A DNA stretch of 64,000 nucleotides from Eudorina sp. 2006-703-Eu-15 (taxonomy: Eukaryota > Chlorophyta > Chlorophyceae > Chlamydomonadales > Volvocaceae): the NCBI GenBank assembly GCA_003117195.1, contig BDSI01000085.1, positions 23,501 through 87,500 of the forward strand, written 5' to 3'. The translations under genes were made by a program, and so were the position numbers. This document shows positions 50,601 through 63,075 of this stretch, piece by piece; position 1 is the stretch's first letter; every line of letters begins with the position of its first letter. A model generated the notes under the pieces. That model searched no databases. It had not been told where the DNA came from and was given only the letters and a program-made list of their open reading frames with translations.

Positions 50601-51832
50601 TCCCCACCCTCACGTCATCACAGCTACCTACCTACCTGCCTACCTTCACTGCCTGTCTAGCTGCCTAGCTACATACATGCCGTACATGCCGTTACACCTA
50701 CCCGGTATGGATCCCATAAGTGTCCAACCACCTGCCGCCGCAGCCCAGTCCACGCACGGCCCCGCGCTCGACCCTTGCCACGGACCCCAGCCCCCAACAC
50801 GTACACACTTAGACGCGTACATACACACATACACCACCCCCGAAGGCGCTCCGTGCCCTCCCTTCCCCCTCCCCCTCAGGTGCTCGGCGCCGACTGTAGC
50901 GCTGCTGCCATACCAGGGTTTCAAGGGTTCAACATCGGTCACCGTCAGTCCCATCGCCTGCCAGACCGGGGTCGCTGCATCGGTCGCTGCATCCGTCGCT
51001 GCATCGGTCGCTGCATCGGTCGCCACCCATCCGCCACGAGAATCCAAAGCGCTCGCGGCCCCCCGCCTCCCCCCCGGCGGGCATCGCCCCAGCGTCACAC
51101 GTCAGCATTAAATGACACACGTAGACACGTACATACACACACGCACACGCACGCACACACCCCGCTTCAGTATCTCCCACACCCCACCACCACCACACGC
51201 ACGTAAATACGCAGTAGGGCATTCCCCACGCCTGCGGCGCTTCGGACTCACCGATCCGCCAAACACCTTGGGTCCCATCCGGTCCCATCTCCCACGCTAT
51301 TTCGTAACCGGTACAAGGTAGGTGGACCCTGCGGTGGACCCTAGGGTTTTAGGTGGACCCTAGGGTTTTAGGTGGACCCCTGCCATGGACGCGCGATGCC
51401 CCATGTGACCCCTCCCCAGGGGGACCTCTACCTCTCCATCCGCCACCGGGAGCACAAGATCCAAGTGCCGCCGCCGCAACCCACCACCGGCTCCCTCGTC
51501 CCTTGTCGCACCCCTCCCCCCGAACGCCCTGCACACACGCCGCGAGCTGGGCGCGACGGGGCTCGTCCGTCCTGGGCTTGGGGTCCCCCTCCGTCACACC
51601 ATACCTCTCACCCCCCGCACACGCCGCCACCCTCCCCACACACACACGCCGCCACCCTCCCCACACACACACGCCGCCACCCTCCCCACACACACACGCC
51701 GCCACCCTCCCCACACACACACGCCGCCACCCTCCCCACACACACACGAACACACCCACTCAGCTCAATCTTTCATATGCACACACACACACACACGCGC
51801 ACAACCCAACCCACTCAATCCATCCGCAGCCC
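47631..51832. other. Intergenic, CFAP47 3' side
   Basis: No gene supported. GC content rises at about 49.4-50 kb. 50961-51015 has four tandem copies of a 12-mer (GCATCGGTCGCT). 51306-51372 begins like the SINE-like repeat ('gtaaccggtacaaggt') and then repeats 'ggtggaccctagggtttta', which includes telomere-like TAGGGTTTTAGG. 51610-51750 has about five copies of a 24-bp unit ('cacacgccgccaccctcccc' core). Open frames at 49413-50529 are dense on both strands, as expected at high GC, and show no domain. Confidence 0.45.
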
Positions 51833-52821
51833 TCACCGCCTCTTGACCTGACCCCCGCCCGTCGGGGCCGTTGTTCCCCCGCCCAACGTCATCCCCGCGC
51901 CCCCGCCCCCGCCCAAGCCGAAACCGCCGCCGACGCCGCCGGCGCCGACGCCGACGCCCTCGTGCGTCGCCTTGGCCGCCCGCATGTTGCTGACCACGTA
52001 GTTCTTACCCGTGGGGCGGCCCAGGCTGAGCTTGCCGGCCAGCGCGGGGTCCAGCCGGTTGTCCACGCTGGGCGCGAACTGCGCGGGGCTGGGCGGCACG
52101 TAGGTGGGCATCCGGCCGCGCAGCTCGTACGAGTAGTGCATGTCGGAGGTCTGCACGTGCAGCCGCCCGCGCACCACCTTGCCGAACTCGCGGCAGTTGT
52201 ACGACACATACAGCGGCGGCTCGGGCTCCGGCTCGCCATGGCGCGGCATGGGCGGCAGGACGCCCTTGGCGGGCACGACGTTGAAGACGAGGGGCGTGTC
52301 GGAGGGGAAGAAGGCGGTGAAGGGCTGCGGCTCGGAGCTGGAGGAGTAGAGGCGGAGGGGCACGGAGGAGGTGGCGCCCACGGCGGCCTCGATGGTGACG
52401 GTGCCGTCCAGGTCGGGCTCCGTGGACTGCGAGGGGAGGGGAGGGCAGGGGAGGGTCCAGGGGAGGGTGTGGGGTGCCGCAAGTGCGGGTGAATGGTAAC
52501 TTTGGGTTTCTTCGCTCTATACACACACACATACACACACATACACACAAATACACACACAAATACACACAAATACACACAAATACACACACATACACAC
52601 ACACCGGTTCTCCTACACGCGCGCACACACGCACCTGCAGCTGCATCTCGAACCTCCACCTGCCCCCGGTGGATTTGTTGATGACCAGCTCCAGGGAGGT
52701 GGGCGGCAGCATGCGCTGCGGGGCAAAGTAGACCTTGTAGCGCAGCGGCTCGTCCGGCCGAGTCAGCCGCACGGGCGCCCCGCCCACGGGCTCAACCACC
52801 AGGGACTGCTCCAGGAAGGCC
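51833..52821 (-). CDS. CFAP47: CFAP47 last two exons (52821-52635, 52426-51833) and stop
   Basis: 'PLRYKVYFAPQRMLPPTSLE' and 'WRFEMQLQ' precede the terminal unit: 'PFTAFFPSDTPLVFNVVPAK', 'PPLYVSYNCREFGKVVRGRL' and 'YSYELRGRMPTYVPP', which resembles the C-terminal end of CFAP47 proteins. After it comes a Gly-rich tail of about 50 residues ending GGGQVKRR, then TGA. Confidence 0.9.
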
Positions 52822-55800
52822 CTGTGGAAGGGGGGGTCGGGGGTGACAAAAAGGGGGGGGGATGCGGAATGGGGTTGAAGCGGAAAGGGGTAAAGCCCAA
52901 AGACCCCGGGCACGTGCAGCACCCGCGGCAGTGAGCACCCGCGGCTGGGTCCGCCTCCCATTCTCCTCCCCCCTCTTCCCACCTTTCTTTTCTGCCCTGC
53001 AGCGCCCCGCTTCCCTCGCTTCCCCTCCCACTCGCGCTCCCGCCCCCCTCCCCGCCTCCCCGCTCCTCCGCTGGCCCCCACCCCCTCCACCCGCGCCTTC
53101 ATTCCCTACCTGTGCTCCGCCGGCAGCACCATCTCGTGTGTGAACTCGTCCTCCGGCCCCACCTTCTGGAGCCCCGTCAGCACCACCTCCATCGTCTCCT
53201 CGATGCGGGACCTGGCCTTGCACTTGTACCTGTGGAGGGGGGTCAGGAGCAGGTCACAGGTCAGGGCGGGTCACAGGTCAGGGCGGGGCGACGGCGGCCG
53301 GCAGGGGAACCCTAGGGGCTCTCCGGACCGCGAATCCTTACCACCCCGCCATTCCCCCCCCCTCCCATCCTCCCACTCCAACGTCTCTAGTAAACCGTCT
53401 CCTCCTCCCCTCCCCTCCAACACGAGTGATGGGTCCGTCAGGGCGCGCAGGTGGAGGGCTGCATGCCCTCCTGCCGATCCCCAACCACGCAACTACCAAC
53501 CACCGAACCAACAGCCCAACAGCCCAACCACCAACCGCCTTAACCGTTTACAAAAGAACCTTGGCCTCACCTGAACACGACGCCGCTGAGCGACGCCTCT
53601 GTGAGCGCCCTCACCGGGAACCGCCACACCAGCGTGTTGAGCGAGTAGCTGCTGCCCTCCACCGCCACCAGCACCTCGCAGTGACACGTCTTGAGCGCGG
53701 CGGGGGTGTACCGCAGCGGCACGTGCAGCGTGCCATACGGCTGTACGGTCGTCTCCTGCACCGCCGCCGCGCCGTTGCTGGCGTTGCGCTGCACGCCGCT
53801 GCCGGCGGGGCCGCCCACCGAGGCGGCGCCGTGGAGGCTGGTGGTGGAGCTGGAGCCGCCGTTGAGGGCGCGTTGGGAGGCGGAGGTGGAGCCGCTGAAG
53901 GGCCCTATGCGCAGCAGCTCGAAGACCCCCGGGGGTTCGGCGGTCCGGAGCTGCACGCTGACGCTGGCGGGTTCTGGGAAGGGGTTGCGCCATGTGACCA
54001 CCGTCTGGCCCTGCGCGCCCAGCATGGTGGACAGGCTGACGGGCTCCATCACAGTGGGCAGCTCGCCGTGGCCGCGGACCTGCAGGGAGGGGGGGTGGAG
54101 AGGGGGAGGGGGGGAAGCAGGGGGAGGGGGGGGGTGAAGGAGGGACGGGGCGAGAGGGGTTGAATTCCGCGAATATCGGAAAAGGTTGGGGTGGTTGCGC
54201 CGTAGTCATAGTAATGATAGTACTTGTTACGTCCAGGCACCCGGTGGCAGCTGGCGGGTACGAAGTGGTGGTCACGGTGGTTGGGGTAGTTTGGGTTCAT
54301 ACCAGTGTTGCTATCTTAAATAAAATAAATATTTACGGGCCAAAAACCCGGAATTTTTTCATTTCCCGGACCCCCAGAAAACCTGCGAGATTTCATTTAT
54401 TTGACGCTGTAGGGAGCCGGAAATCTGCCCTGCCAACTATTTTCCAGACTACCAAAAGGGCCTGGAAATCTGCAGGCGCAGGGGCAATTCCTGTGTCGTA
54501 CACCTGCCTACCGCCAAAACACACTCTGATGCCGTGTCCCGGACTCCTGGTTACCTCCCCCCCCCCTATGCATCCGCGACGCCAGGAAAGCGTGCTTCAG
54601 GCCTCCAAGACTGAGAATCCTTGTCGTAGCTGTGGTAGCAGTGTCCCTGCTGTCGAAACACGCCGAAATATTTCCTGCCCGGAGGTTTTTGTTTCCTGGC
54701 ACCTAGAAAGGCCCCCAAAATCTGCCCTGCCAAAGGTTTTTTGGCTACTGGCGACAGGCCGGAAACCTGCGGAATTCTATTTCCCCGTTTTGGAAGATAG
54801 CAACACTGATGAAGTTCATACATCATATTCTTCGTGTCAGCATTGCCTCCTTTGGCACCGCGCCCCCCTTTTTGTCAATAAAGACAGCGAAACCGCAAAA
54901 GGCAACAAACCTATAACCGCCGATGTTGTCATTGACGAAGACGGCGAAGCTCTGACCGCGCCCGCCGCCCTCCCTGTACGTGTGCTGGGCTGGTTGTAAT
55001 CCCTACCTGCCTCCCGCCTCCTGCCCCCCCATCTCCCCCCAAGCCAGCAACCCCCCCCCTCACCGTGTACTCCCACACGCCCACCACGTCCCCGTCAACG
55101 GTGAGCGTGGCCTCCTCGTCGTGGTCCAGAGTGCTGGGGGTGTACTCCACCGTCAGCTCAGCAGTGCCGTACGCGGGGAGCGCCACCTGCGCGTGCACGG
55201 ACAGTCAGACAGACAGACAGACCCGGCAGTTAAGACCCGACAGATGAGCAGTCACCCGACACAAGAGGTTGCAAGGGGTTGCAAGGGGTTGCAAGGGGTT
55301 GCAACTTGCAAGGGGTTGCAAGGGGTTGCAAGGGGTTGCAAAGGGGGGGGTGCCCGGCGGGTGCTGTGCAGTGCACGAGCGTGGTCGTGTGGCGTGTGGC
55401 AGGGTGTGGCGAGCAACCCCCCATCACCCATCCCGACCACTTACTTACCCCTACGCAGCCCCTCCCTCGTCCCGCCCTCGTTCCTCTCCGCACCCCGCCG
55501 TGCCAAGCACGTACACAACCCAACCGCCCACCCAACCGCCCGCTTTCCAGCCACCCAACCTCTCCAATCACCACCCGCACCACCATCTAAACCACCATCC
55601 CAACCACCACCCCAACCACCACCCCAACCACCTCTCCAATCCCTCCATTCCCCGACCTCGGTTCCTTTCGGATTCCTTCCACTTTTCAATCTATCCTCCA
55701 TCCCCTCCAACCCCCCCAACCCCCCAACCCCCGCACCCGCGACCTCACCATGGACGGCACCACCGCGAAGTTCCTCGGGTTGCTGCTGGTGGCGCTCAGC

Positions 55801-58800
55801 AGAACCGCCACATCCAGCGGGTTCTGGATCACCAGTGGCGACCGCGCGCTGCGGCCCAGCTCCGCCGCCATCACCGGCAGCTCCTCCGGCGGCGCCGGGT
55901 CCGCCGTCATGTTCACCAGGTAGCGGAACTCCCCCACCTCGTCGTTGACCAGCACCACGCTCCCCGCGGCGCTGCCCGCCACCAGCGGCGCGTAGAAGAA
56001 CTCGAGCGTGACGGGCTCCTGGCTGCCGGGCAGCGCCACCACGGAGGGGCCGCACAGCGCCACGTCCGAGTAGCGGACGGCGAGTTCCATGTCCTTGCGG
56101 AGCGGGTTGGCCATGGTGACGCCCACGACGCAGGCGGTGCGGACGGTGGCGCGGACGTCGATGGTGCCCACCTCGGGCGGCTCGGACGCGCGGACTTCCA
56201 GCGTGTACCTGCAAGGGGGGTTAGGGTGGAGGGGGGGGAGGGTTAGGGTGAAAGGGGTTTAGGGGGTAAGGAAGGGGGAGGGTCGGGGGAGGGGGTGTAG
56301 AGGGTAAGGAAGGGGAAGGGGTATGAAGGGTATGGAAGGGAAAGCTTAAGGCAAAGAGGTGCTCCAATCGATCTCCATTTGGTCGGCCCCTGGCTGGCCC
56401 CCCCCTTCCCCCAAAACCTCCGTCTACTCCCCACCCGCCGGCCCGTGAATGCTACCTCCCCTATCCCCACCCCGCGCCCTCCGCCTCCGCATCACGCCCC
56501 ATCCCCCCCCCGACTCCGGCCGCCACCATCCGGTACCCGCTGCACCCCCCTCAGCCCACCAGCAGTACTGGCCGTCCGGCGCGGTGAAGGTGATGATGCC
56601 GTTGTAGGTTCCGCTGCGCTGCGGGCAGGCGGTGATCTTGTACTGCGTGGCCAGCCCCGGCGGCACCTTGACCTGCGGCACCCCCACCATGAAATCCAGG
56701 TCGCACATGACCTTATACTCGGTGGTGCTGCCGATGATGTTGGGCACGTTGAACTGCTTGGTGGTGGGCTTGCGGGCCTGGGGGGGGAGTACGGTTAGGG
56801 GTGGGGGAAGGGGTGTTTTGAGGATGTGTGTGTGTGTGTGTGCCTTTAAGCCGATTGGTTTGACATGGAAGGAGCCGACTTTGCCTTCGAATTTACTGAA
56901 AGGCTGTAACCTTATCTGCGCCGTTGATAGTACGAAAAGCAGATCGTACGGCTTTGCAGCAATGGAACGATCCGCGGGCGGGCAGCGCTAACCGCTGTCG
57001 TAACCCCCAGGCCATGAGGCCAAGGATAGCGAACAAGAAGCGGTGAAACGCGCGGCAAGCGGCCGACATCCGTGACCCAGACACCCCCCATCCCCACCCT
57101 CCCTAGATATCCGATCCGCCCCACACCCCCATCCCGGGGCCCCCCACCCCTCCTCCACCCCACCTCATTTCCGCCCCACCCATCCACCCCCACCCATCCA
57201 CCCATCCACCCATCCACCCCCACCCATCCACCCATCCACCCATCCACCCCCACCCATCCACCCCCACCCATCTACCCATCCACCCATCCGCCCCCACCTG
57301 GCACTCGATGACCAGCGACCCCTCCGCCAAGGGCTCCGCCGCCCTCCCCAGCAGCGTGTACGTGTTGCGCTCCCCCGTGGCGTTGATGGCCAGCTCCAAG
57401 GTGGCCTTCACGTCACCTGCGCGACCGGGGGGGGCCGCGGGACGCAGCGGGGCGAGGGGAGGGGAGGGGAGGGGAGGGCGGAGAGAGGGCGGAACGTGGA
57501 GGGGGCGGAACGTGCGCGTGGCGGGCGTACGGAAGGGGGCACCCACAGCGCCGGGGGACAAACGGCGCGAGAAGCCAGCCCTGCGCCTTCCTCTCCGCCC
57601 CGCCATACGCAATGCCAGTGTAGGTCAAGCCCTCCCTCCCCCTTTCCTCGTTTCCTTCTCCTGCCTACCTGCGTCGTCCCCTGCCTGACACCATCCGTCC
57701 CTTCCCCCCCATACACACACGCGCGCCCTCCGCCCGCCTCCCTGCCCCTCTTCGTACCCGGCACCAGCGGCTTGAACTGCAGCGGGTACATGAGGGTGCT
57801 GCCCGCCGGCACGATGGTCTCCCGGGGCCCCGAGAAGGCGCCGTGGGGGCCGCTGAGGGTGGCGGACACCGTGATGTTGGTGTCGCCCGTGTTGACCAGC
57901 GGGATGTCCTGGCGTGGGATGTGGGGGCGGAGGGGGGTGGGGTGGGGTGGGCGGAGGTGAAGAGGGGGCCGGGAGCTGGGGGTTGGGGGGCGGGGTTGAA
58001 GGGGAGGGGTGGAGAGGTGGAGGGGGCCGCAGGGGCCAGGGGGCAGGGCCGCAGGAGCAGGGAGGGTATAGGAAATTGGTGGACAGGGCGGGGGGGGTAA
58101 GGTGGCGCACCTGCGTGATGGGCTGCCTGGACGAGGTGCTGAACTCCAGCACGAAGTTCTGCGTCATGGTCTGAGCCGTCAGCTCCAAATCGATCACCCG
58201 CACATCCAGCGGCGAGGTGAGCATGATGCGCGTGGGGTAGATGCCGGTGCCGATGGGCGCCAGGTGCATGCGCAGCGTGTTGGGCTCCGGCGGCGGCGGC
58301 GCGTTGGGGTTGCGCGTGCCGCCCGACCGCTGCGACGCCGCGCCGGCGGCGCCGCCGGCGCCGGCGGTGCCGGGCGCGCCGCCGCCTCCGGCGGCGCCGC
58401 CGACGGAGGGCGAGGGCGGGAGCTGCTCCGAGGTGGTGTAGGCGAGGAGCGAGCGCGCGGAGAGGGAGATGTGGCCGGGGCAGGACATGAGGCTGTTGGT
58501 CTGTGTCACCAGGTACAGGATCTCGTCTGCGGGGGCCGGGAGGGGTGGGGGGTGGAGGAGGGCAGGAGTATGGGGGGAAAGGGGCGGGGAGGGGGAGGGG
58601 GTTGGTGGAGAGGGGCAGGGGTTGAGGTGGGATCCGGTGCGGAGGAGGGGAGGAGGGGGGGGGTAAAAATGGGAACGGCGGTGGGGCAGGGGGCCCGACG
58701 TCGGAGGATACGGCAGGCAGGACAGCCTGGCTGATTGCGGCAGAGAGACGTGCCGCAGTTGGGAGCCACTAAAACCCCCTCAAACCTAACCCGATACCCT

Positions 58801-61800
58801 GCACGCCCAACCCCCTCCCCGAGCCCGGCCCTCACCCCTCAGCCCACCCCCGCCACCCCTTACTCTTCCCCGCCTGCCCTTGCTCCCCACCCCTTTGTCC
58901 ATAAAGACAGCGAATAAAGACAGCGCCCCACCCCCACCCCCACTCTCACCAACCAACCCCTCCGCCCCTGCCCATTCGTCACACCACACCCGCAACCCCC
59001 CGCCTCCGCACTCACTCCCTTTGAAGGGGTCCTGTTTGAGCAGCGCCAGCTGCTCCTTGTCCTTGGCCAGCGGGTGCTTCTCCGCGAAAGCCCTCTTGGC
59101 CGCCTCCAGGGAGGAGTTCTGGAAGGGCAGCAGCAGGTCGTAGTACTGCTGGGGGGCCTCCAGAGGCACGTTGCCCTGCAGGCGGGGGCGGAGGAGGAGG
59201 GAGGCGGGAGGCGGAGGAGCAGGGCGGGAAAACGGAATAGGGGGGGTGAGTGAGGTTGTGTGGGGTGGGGGGAGGGGCCGCGTTTGGGGGTGAAAGCCCC
59301 AGCACCCGCAGCCGGCGCCGATGCTCGGAGAGAGGGGGAGGGCAGGAGGCGGAGGAGCAGGGAGGGGCGGGCGGGAAAACGTAGTAGGGGGGTGAGTGAG
59401 GCTGTGTGGTGGGGGGGCCAGCACCCGCAGCCGGCGCCGATGCGGCCGCGCCCGCGACCTGTACTGGTATCGGGCACGGCGGCACATACACACACGCTGC
59501 CGGCGCTTGTGTGTGCGGCGGCGCCTGCAGGACGCCCCCGTGCGCCTGGTGCTGACACGGCGGCGCCGCGCGCCTGGTGCTGGCACGGCGCCGTGCCAGC
59601 GATACCGTAGGCGACTTGGCCAGCCAGCCCCTGACCTCCGCCCGCCTGCGGGCCGCGTCTCTTCGCTAAACATCTCCTCATCCCTGCCGCCCCCACCTCC
59701 CTCCCCTCCGGCCCCCCTTCCCCCCTCCCTTCCGCCCACTTCCCGCCCCCCTCCCGCCCCCTCTCCCCCTCCGCTTCCCCGTCCCGCCTCCCCCCTTCGC
59801 CAGCCCCCCTCACCTTGACCTCCATGATGGGTGTGGGCAGCCCCGGCTCCCCCACCAGCTCGTAGCAGAACTCGCCCTGGTCCTTGTCCTTGAACAGCAC
59901 CGTGCAGTAAGCGGTGGTCATGGTGAAGGGCAGGAAGAAGCCCTTGATGCGCTCCGAGGCGTTCTGCTTGAGGCGCAGGCGGTTGCGGTCCAGGCCGAAG
60001 GCGTCGGGCCACAGCCGGCCCCACTTGGCCAGGATGGCCTCCTCGGAGGGCAGCTCTGCGGAGGGGGACGTGGAGGGGGGCGGAGGGGGGCGTAGAGGGC
60101 GGAGGGGTACAGGACATTGGTAGACAAATACGCATACTGGGCTGCTGCCAGAGCAAAGGTCCGGTGGAAGGGGGAGGGGGAGGGGGAGGTGTTTAAAACA
60201 GCACACAGGGAGGAGGTGGGGGTGAAGATGAAGGTGAAGGGAGAGGGCCATAGGACGTTGGTAGGCATGTTGAAGCTGCACTGCTGCCCAGGCAAAGGCA
60301 ACGGTCGGGATACATGGGCAGGTACAGGGCTTGTGTTCAGCGAGCAGAGGACGTGTGTGTGTGTGTGTATACGGGTGTACGACACGGGAAATCGCAGCCG
60401 CGAGACAGGAAGCCTCCTGCCCCTGTGCCTCAGGCCACTCGGTGCCCCCCTCCTCCGCCCTCACCGTACTGCTGCGCCTTGGTCTTGCGCTTGTTGGCGA
60501 TGCGGTTGCGGGCGGCCGCCGCGGGGCTGACCTTGGCGGCGGCGGGGTCCTCCTCCTTCTTGGGCAGCGGCTCAGCGGGCTCGTGCAGGATCTGGATCGT
60601 GAAGTCGCCGTCTGGATCCCGGGATCCAAGGGGGGGCGGACGCGGGGCGGTCGTGCAAGAAGGAAACCGTCAATGACCGTCAATACTAATACTGCGCTGC
60701 TGCCAGAGCGATTATGCGGGCAACGAGGTGGGGTAAAGACGAGGCGCGGCATTTCGAATGGGCTGGCTGGACCCCCGGGGGAACGGGACTGATGGACTCG
60801 GGGGTCGGGGCACTCGCCCTCCCCGGCTCGAGTCCTCATTGAAGCACCCTCCGGACCAGCCCCCCAAACCGCTCCGAGCCCCTCTGAGGAGCCCCCCCCG
60901 AAAAGCCGCAACACCCTCCCGCGCATGTCATCATTAAAGACAGCGAAACCGCGGAAGAGCACCAAACCGGCACCCGCCAATGAACCCCCTCCCGCCCCTT
61001 CTACCATTTTCCTCTACCCCCCTCCAGCCCCTTTCTACCCTTTGTCAATAAAGACAATGAAACCCCCCTCTATCCATTCCCTGTACCCCGCCCCACCCCG
61101 CCCCGCCTCCTCCCCTCCCCGCCGGCCTCACCCGCAGGGAAGGGGTTGGTGATGGTGAACTCAAAGACCTGCAGGTCGTACAGCGGCCCCTCGGTGCGCA
61201 CCCGCTTGAGCGGCGCCCGCGTGTTGACCTTGCAGGCCAGCTGGAACACCAGCGTGGCCGCGTGCACGCCGCCCTCCCGCTTGCTCATTAGCACCAGCCG
61301 GGAACTCTGACGGGCGGGCGGGCGGGCGGGGGAAGGAAGATAGCGGGGGAGGAGGAGTAGGGGGTTGGGGGGGTTTGGGGAGGGAGAGAAGGGGTTATGG
61401 GGAGGAGGGAGGGGGTCGAGGCGAAACGGGGGGTGGGTCCGCGGGGCGGGGCGGGGAGGGGAAGTCCGGCGAGGGGCCAGGGGCGGGGGATGTGCGTGTG
61501 CGTGTGCGTGTGCGTGTGCGTGTGCGTGTGCGTGTGCGTGTGCGTGTGCGTGTGCGTGTGCGTGTGCGTGTCTTCTTCGTGGGAAGGGGAAGGGGAGGTT
61601 TAGTGGCCTGTCCTGATTGCGGTGGGGACCCAACAACGATCGACGCGTCAGCCCCCCACCTGCGACAGCGTGTTGGTGGGCGTGCATCGGATGGTGAGCT
61701 TGGCGGAGGCCTTGGGCTCTATCCGCAGTGAGGAGGACTCGATGGAGAAGTCGCGGTGGCCCTCCAGCCGGGCCGAGTAGCTGATGGCCTTCTTGCTGGG

Positions 61801-63019
61801 GTTGGTCAGCTCCAGCTCCTTGCACTGCGGTGAGACGGGAAGGGATGGGAGGAGGCGGGAGGAGGCGGGCGGGGGGTTGTGACTTTCGCTGTCCTGATTG
61901 ACATTAGGGGGGTGTTAAAGCGCAGTAAATCCCGGGGGCGTGATGTGTGAAACGGTGTGATGTGGCGACGGGGGGTTTTTGGGGTGTTCGTATGATGAGG
62001 GTGAGGTAGTGTTGCCTTGCGTTGTTGCCCGCTTGCTACATTCACAGCCACACACACAGAGCAATTCCTTTTTGGGCACTGCTCTCCCCCTAGCATGTCA
62101 GGCACACCTGTTCTGCCTGCCTAAGAACACACACAGGAACTCCTGCTGGTGCCGTACCGTCGTACCGCATTGCACCGCGTCGTACCCACCCACCTGTGTC
62201 TCCCCGAGCTTGCACGCAAAGTCAATGCAGGACCGCGGCACGAATTGCGGCAGCGTGTGGTGGAGGTAGAGTACGAACACCATCATGTCGTGCGGGTTGG
62301 GGTTCACGATCTCGTCCACCGTGATCTCGTACGGCAGGCCCAGATCCTGCGTCAGCGAGGTCGGGGTCGGGGTTGGGGTCGGGGTTGGGGTCATAGGTAG
62401 GAGCCTCGGGCGCGAGCCGATGGACGCATTTTTTTTCTCACAGGGCAGCGATCACCGGTGTCCCCTCCTTCGCCCTCCCACTTTCCCTTCCCCAACTCGC
62501 TCTTCCCCCCTTTTCCAGCCTTCCTCAAATCCTGGCTTGACCCCTCACCCTCTCATCCCCTCATCCCCTCATCCCTCGCCCTACAGAGTCCGTTCCGGGC
62601 ATTTGCCTTTTCGTTTCCACCCCACCCACCCCCGAATCCCCCCTCCCCCACCGTCATGATCTTGAGCACCATCTCCGAGTTCTCCCGCTTGTCCTGCTCG
62701 TCCCGGCAGTCCAGCTTGAGCACCTTCTTCTTCTTCTCCAGACCCGGCCAGTAGCCGGACAGCAGCGCGAACAGCACGCTGGCGTCGGACAGGTCTGTGG
62801 GGGCGGGGGAGGGGGAGGAAAGGGGTTATAAAGGAAAAAAGCCCAGACACACCCAGGGAGGGAAAGCGGGAGGCGGCGACGGCGGAAGGGCGGCGATGGG
62901 GATGGGGATTGAGGTGCGGGGGAAGGGGCGCCGCTCTGACCAACCCTGGCGCCCTGGGGGCATGTCACACTGGTACGCCTTGTGAGGCCTCTGACCCCGT
63001 TGTGTCGATCGCTCGCACG

Positions 63020-63075
<56 letters not shown>

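Noticed and set aside
51610..51750. CRISPR-like regular repeats
   Set aside because: Direct 24-bp tandem units without spacers, in a eukaryotic intergenic region: a minisatellite.
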